Part shown: positions 27,788 to 28,940 of the stretch, piece by piece
Layout of the letters: each line of letters begins with the position of its first letter
Position numbering within the stretch: position 1 is the stretch's first letter
The notes under the pieces: generated by a model
Databases searched by the model: none
What the model saw: only the letters and a program-made list of their open reading frames with translations
Told to the model about the DNA's origin: nothing
IMG/VR virus record: IMGVR_UViG_3300017987_002324
Coordinates: 1 to 28,940 of that record
DNA length: 28,940 nt
Direction: 5' to 3' (one strand)
Source of the DNA: a virus
Program-made: the position numbers and the translations under genes

Positions 27788-28629
27788 AAAAGCCTGATCC
27801 CCTTCGAAAGCGTTTTTAATGGCATCGTCCAGGTTCTTAATTCGTCCGTGGGGCAATAGGGCCCGCGTTCGGCAAAATCGGAATCCTTGTCGATCATGAC
27901 GTAATAGCAGAATTTCAAGGCGTCGTCTGGAACGATGATAAATTTCCCGCCGGAATTCTCAACGGCCAGCAGAAAGGTCTGAATCTCGTCCTGGACGGTT
28001 GGATCTCCGACGTTGACAAAAGTCAGGTCCAGGCGTTCGGAGTCGGCCAGCTTGACGGGCCAGTCCATCCCGTAATCAGTCCGTTTGTTCCCCCTGTAGA
28101 AAGCCGGTCCATCCGCCCGGCCCGGCTGCAGGTGTACTCCGGCGCCGAATGATTGAACCAGACCCAGGACCAGCTCCCCGACTTCGATGAATCCGTCCCC
28201 GTTGTTTTCGTCTATGAAATCAAATCGGATCGATGGGTAGGTCTGATCCGTGATCCGATATAAATCATTCCGGTTGGTGATCATCCGGGGTTTTAGGTCG
28301 ATCTCGACGTCTGGGGCGTCCCAATCGCAGGACCCGGACTCTTCGCACGGATCAGAACAAAATTTCAGGCGCAGCTCATCGTTGCCGCCGGCCAGGGCCG
28401 TCAGGTTGTGATTAAAGATTCCGGCGAAAGTGACCCGCTCCCCGCCGGAAACCGTCGATTCAATGCAAATCCATTCCGGATCCCCGGCGGACCCGACCCC
28501 AGTAAATCGAAACGGCTTTGATGGCCTCTTGTTGTATAAAAATTCCTTGACGTATAGATCATCCTCGCTGCTGGTACAGCAAAGCGTTGTTTCATCAATA
28601 ATATTTTCAATCAAGTATCTGACGGCCAT
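27784..28629 (-). CDS. Distal-tail-like protein, 281 residues
   Basis: The start ATG lies after AGGAG, 13 bases from the probable tape-measure gene; the stop overlaps the fibre start. The protein is beta-rich without transmembrane segments (RYLIENIID, WICIESTV, RVTFAGIFNHNLT), with a small cysteine-rich loop (FCSDPCEESGSCDWDAP, about 90-106) and an acidic SIRFDFIDENNGDG turn that could bind Ca. Position just after the tape measure, before the fibres, fits a distal-tail or tail-adaptor protein, but no specific family is certain. Confidence 0.6.
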   Translation of the reverse strand: MAVRYLIENIIDETTLCCTSSEDDLYVKEFLYNKRPSKPFRFTGVGSAGDPEWICIESTVSGGERVTFAGIFNHNLTALAGGNDELRLKFCSDPCEESGSCDWDAPDVEIDLKPRMITNRNDLYRITDQTYPSIRFDFIDENNGDGFIEVGELVLGLVQSFGAGVHLQPGRADGPAFYRGNKRTDYGMDWPVKLADSERLDLTFVNVGDPTVQDEIQTFLLAVENSGGKFIIVPDDALKFCYYVMIDKDSDFAERGPYCPTDELRTWTMPLKTLSKGIRLL

Positions 28630-28642
28630 GGCCTTTTCTCCT

Positions 28643-28940
28643 CTATGCCATTTCCAGGGCCCGCTTTAAATCCGTCTTCTTGAAATTCGCCCGCATCGCC
28701 CGGACGATCGCTGGGATTAATTCGCGCCGGGTGTATTCGTCGGTAGTTATGACCTGGCCGTCAATTTTCACGATGTTCTGAACCGTGATCGGCCCGGCCG
28801 CCCGTTTCCCCGCTGCGGCGGTTACGGCGTTTTTCTCGGCGATCTCCCGCATGACGTTTTCGACCTGGCTGGATCTGGCCGTGATCTCCGGATCCCCGGT
28901 CGTTCCGTGGGTGACGATCATTTCCGTGTTGGTAGAAACG
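28643..28940 (-). CDS. C-terminal end of probable tape-measure protein (cut by window edge)
   Basis: The frame is open to the right edge of the window, so only the last ~98 residues are seen. The ending, VQNIVKIDGQVITTDEYTRRELIPAIVRAMRANFKK, matches the type of C-terminus found in many tape-measure proteins (a beta strand with IDG and a terminal helix with RELIPAI). The tape measure sets tail length and lies before distal-tail and fibre genes, as here. The internal ATG at 28921 is not the true start. No transmembrane segment is visible in this piece. Confidence 0.6.
   Translation of the reverse strand, partial: VSTNTEMIVTHGTTGDPEITARSSQVENVMREIAEKNAVTAAAGKRAAGPITVQNIVKIDGQVITTDEYTRRELIPAIVRAMRANFKKTDLKRALEMA

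Noticed and set aside
27788-27856. Upstream TTG start for the fibre gene
   Set aside because: The ATG at 27787 makes the ATGA overlap that is the rule in this genome; the TTG lies inside the preceding gene without support.
1-28940. CRISPR arrays, tRNA genes and insertion sequences
   Set aside because: No regularly spaced short repeats, no cloverleaf recognised by reading, and no transposase or terminal inverted repeats seen.

Overview
The window reads as part of a tailed double-stranded DNA phage (or prophage) genome, probably with a long non-contractile tail. The evidence is a dense series of mostly leftward (minus-strand) genes with many 1-4 base start/stop overlaps: the C-terminus of a probable tape-measure protein, tail and fibre proteins, recombination and replication genes, a lysis and membrane block, DNA methyltransferases and a terminase-small-subunit-like protein. 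The DNA is GC-rich except for one AT-rich control region near 18.6-18.75 kb. The host cannot be named from the sequence. A NlpC/P60 lysin next to several small secreted or membrane proteins fits a bacterial host.

Layout, right to left along leftward transcription. From 28.94 to 21.45 kb lies a tail module: tape-measure C-terminus, a distal-tail-like protein, an 895-residue fibre with three internal repeats, a small protein, a 933-residue hub-like protein and a small tail-associated protein. From 18.58 to 11.7 kb is a leftward early module that begins with a ribbon-helix-helix regulator. It continues with a zinc-finger protein, a possible single-strand annealing protein, a Cas4/RecB-like exonuclease with a probable Fe-S cluster, a replication initiator-like protein, a helicase-loader-like protein, a possible resolvase, a MazG-like protein and several small unknowns. 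From 11.7 to 7.3 kb is a lysis and membrane block with a TIM-barrel-like putative glycosidase, holin-like proteins and the NlpC/P60 endolysin. From 7.3 to 0 kb are a ParB-methyltransferase fusion, a PAPS-reductase-like protein, a C5 cytosine methyltransferase with a second long overlapping reading frame, the terminase-small-like protein, an HNH nuclease and a second PP-loop protein cut by the window edge.

The only rightward genes lie between 18.7 and 21.4 kb: six small genes behind a near-consensus promoter, closed by a strong terminator with a TTCG loop. Three of these genes are preceded by the same kind of leader. I read this leader as a type II hammerhead ribozyme: stem II 5' strand, GAAA, stem III, a TC cleavage site, stem I, CTGATGA, stem II 3' strand. 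Two copies are identical over 95 bp. The third differs in stems I and III but keeps base pairing, with the same loop sizes. In each, the predicted cut lies about 61 bases before a GTG start with a GGAGG ribosome site. Two copies sit directly after long terminator-like hairpins. This repeated hairpin-ribozyme-gene arrangement is the most striking system in the window.

The second notable feature is dual coding at 3.9-5.0 kb. The cytosine methyltransferase starts at a TTG, while a 337-codon frame that overlaps nearly all of it has a well-placed ribosome site and ATG, and carries recognisable LPTP and MGFPIGWTDL motifs.
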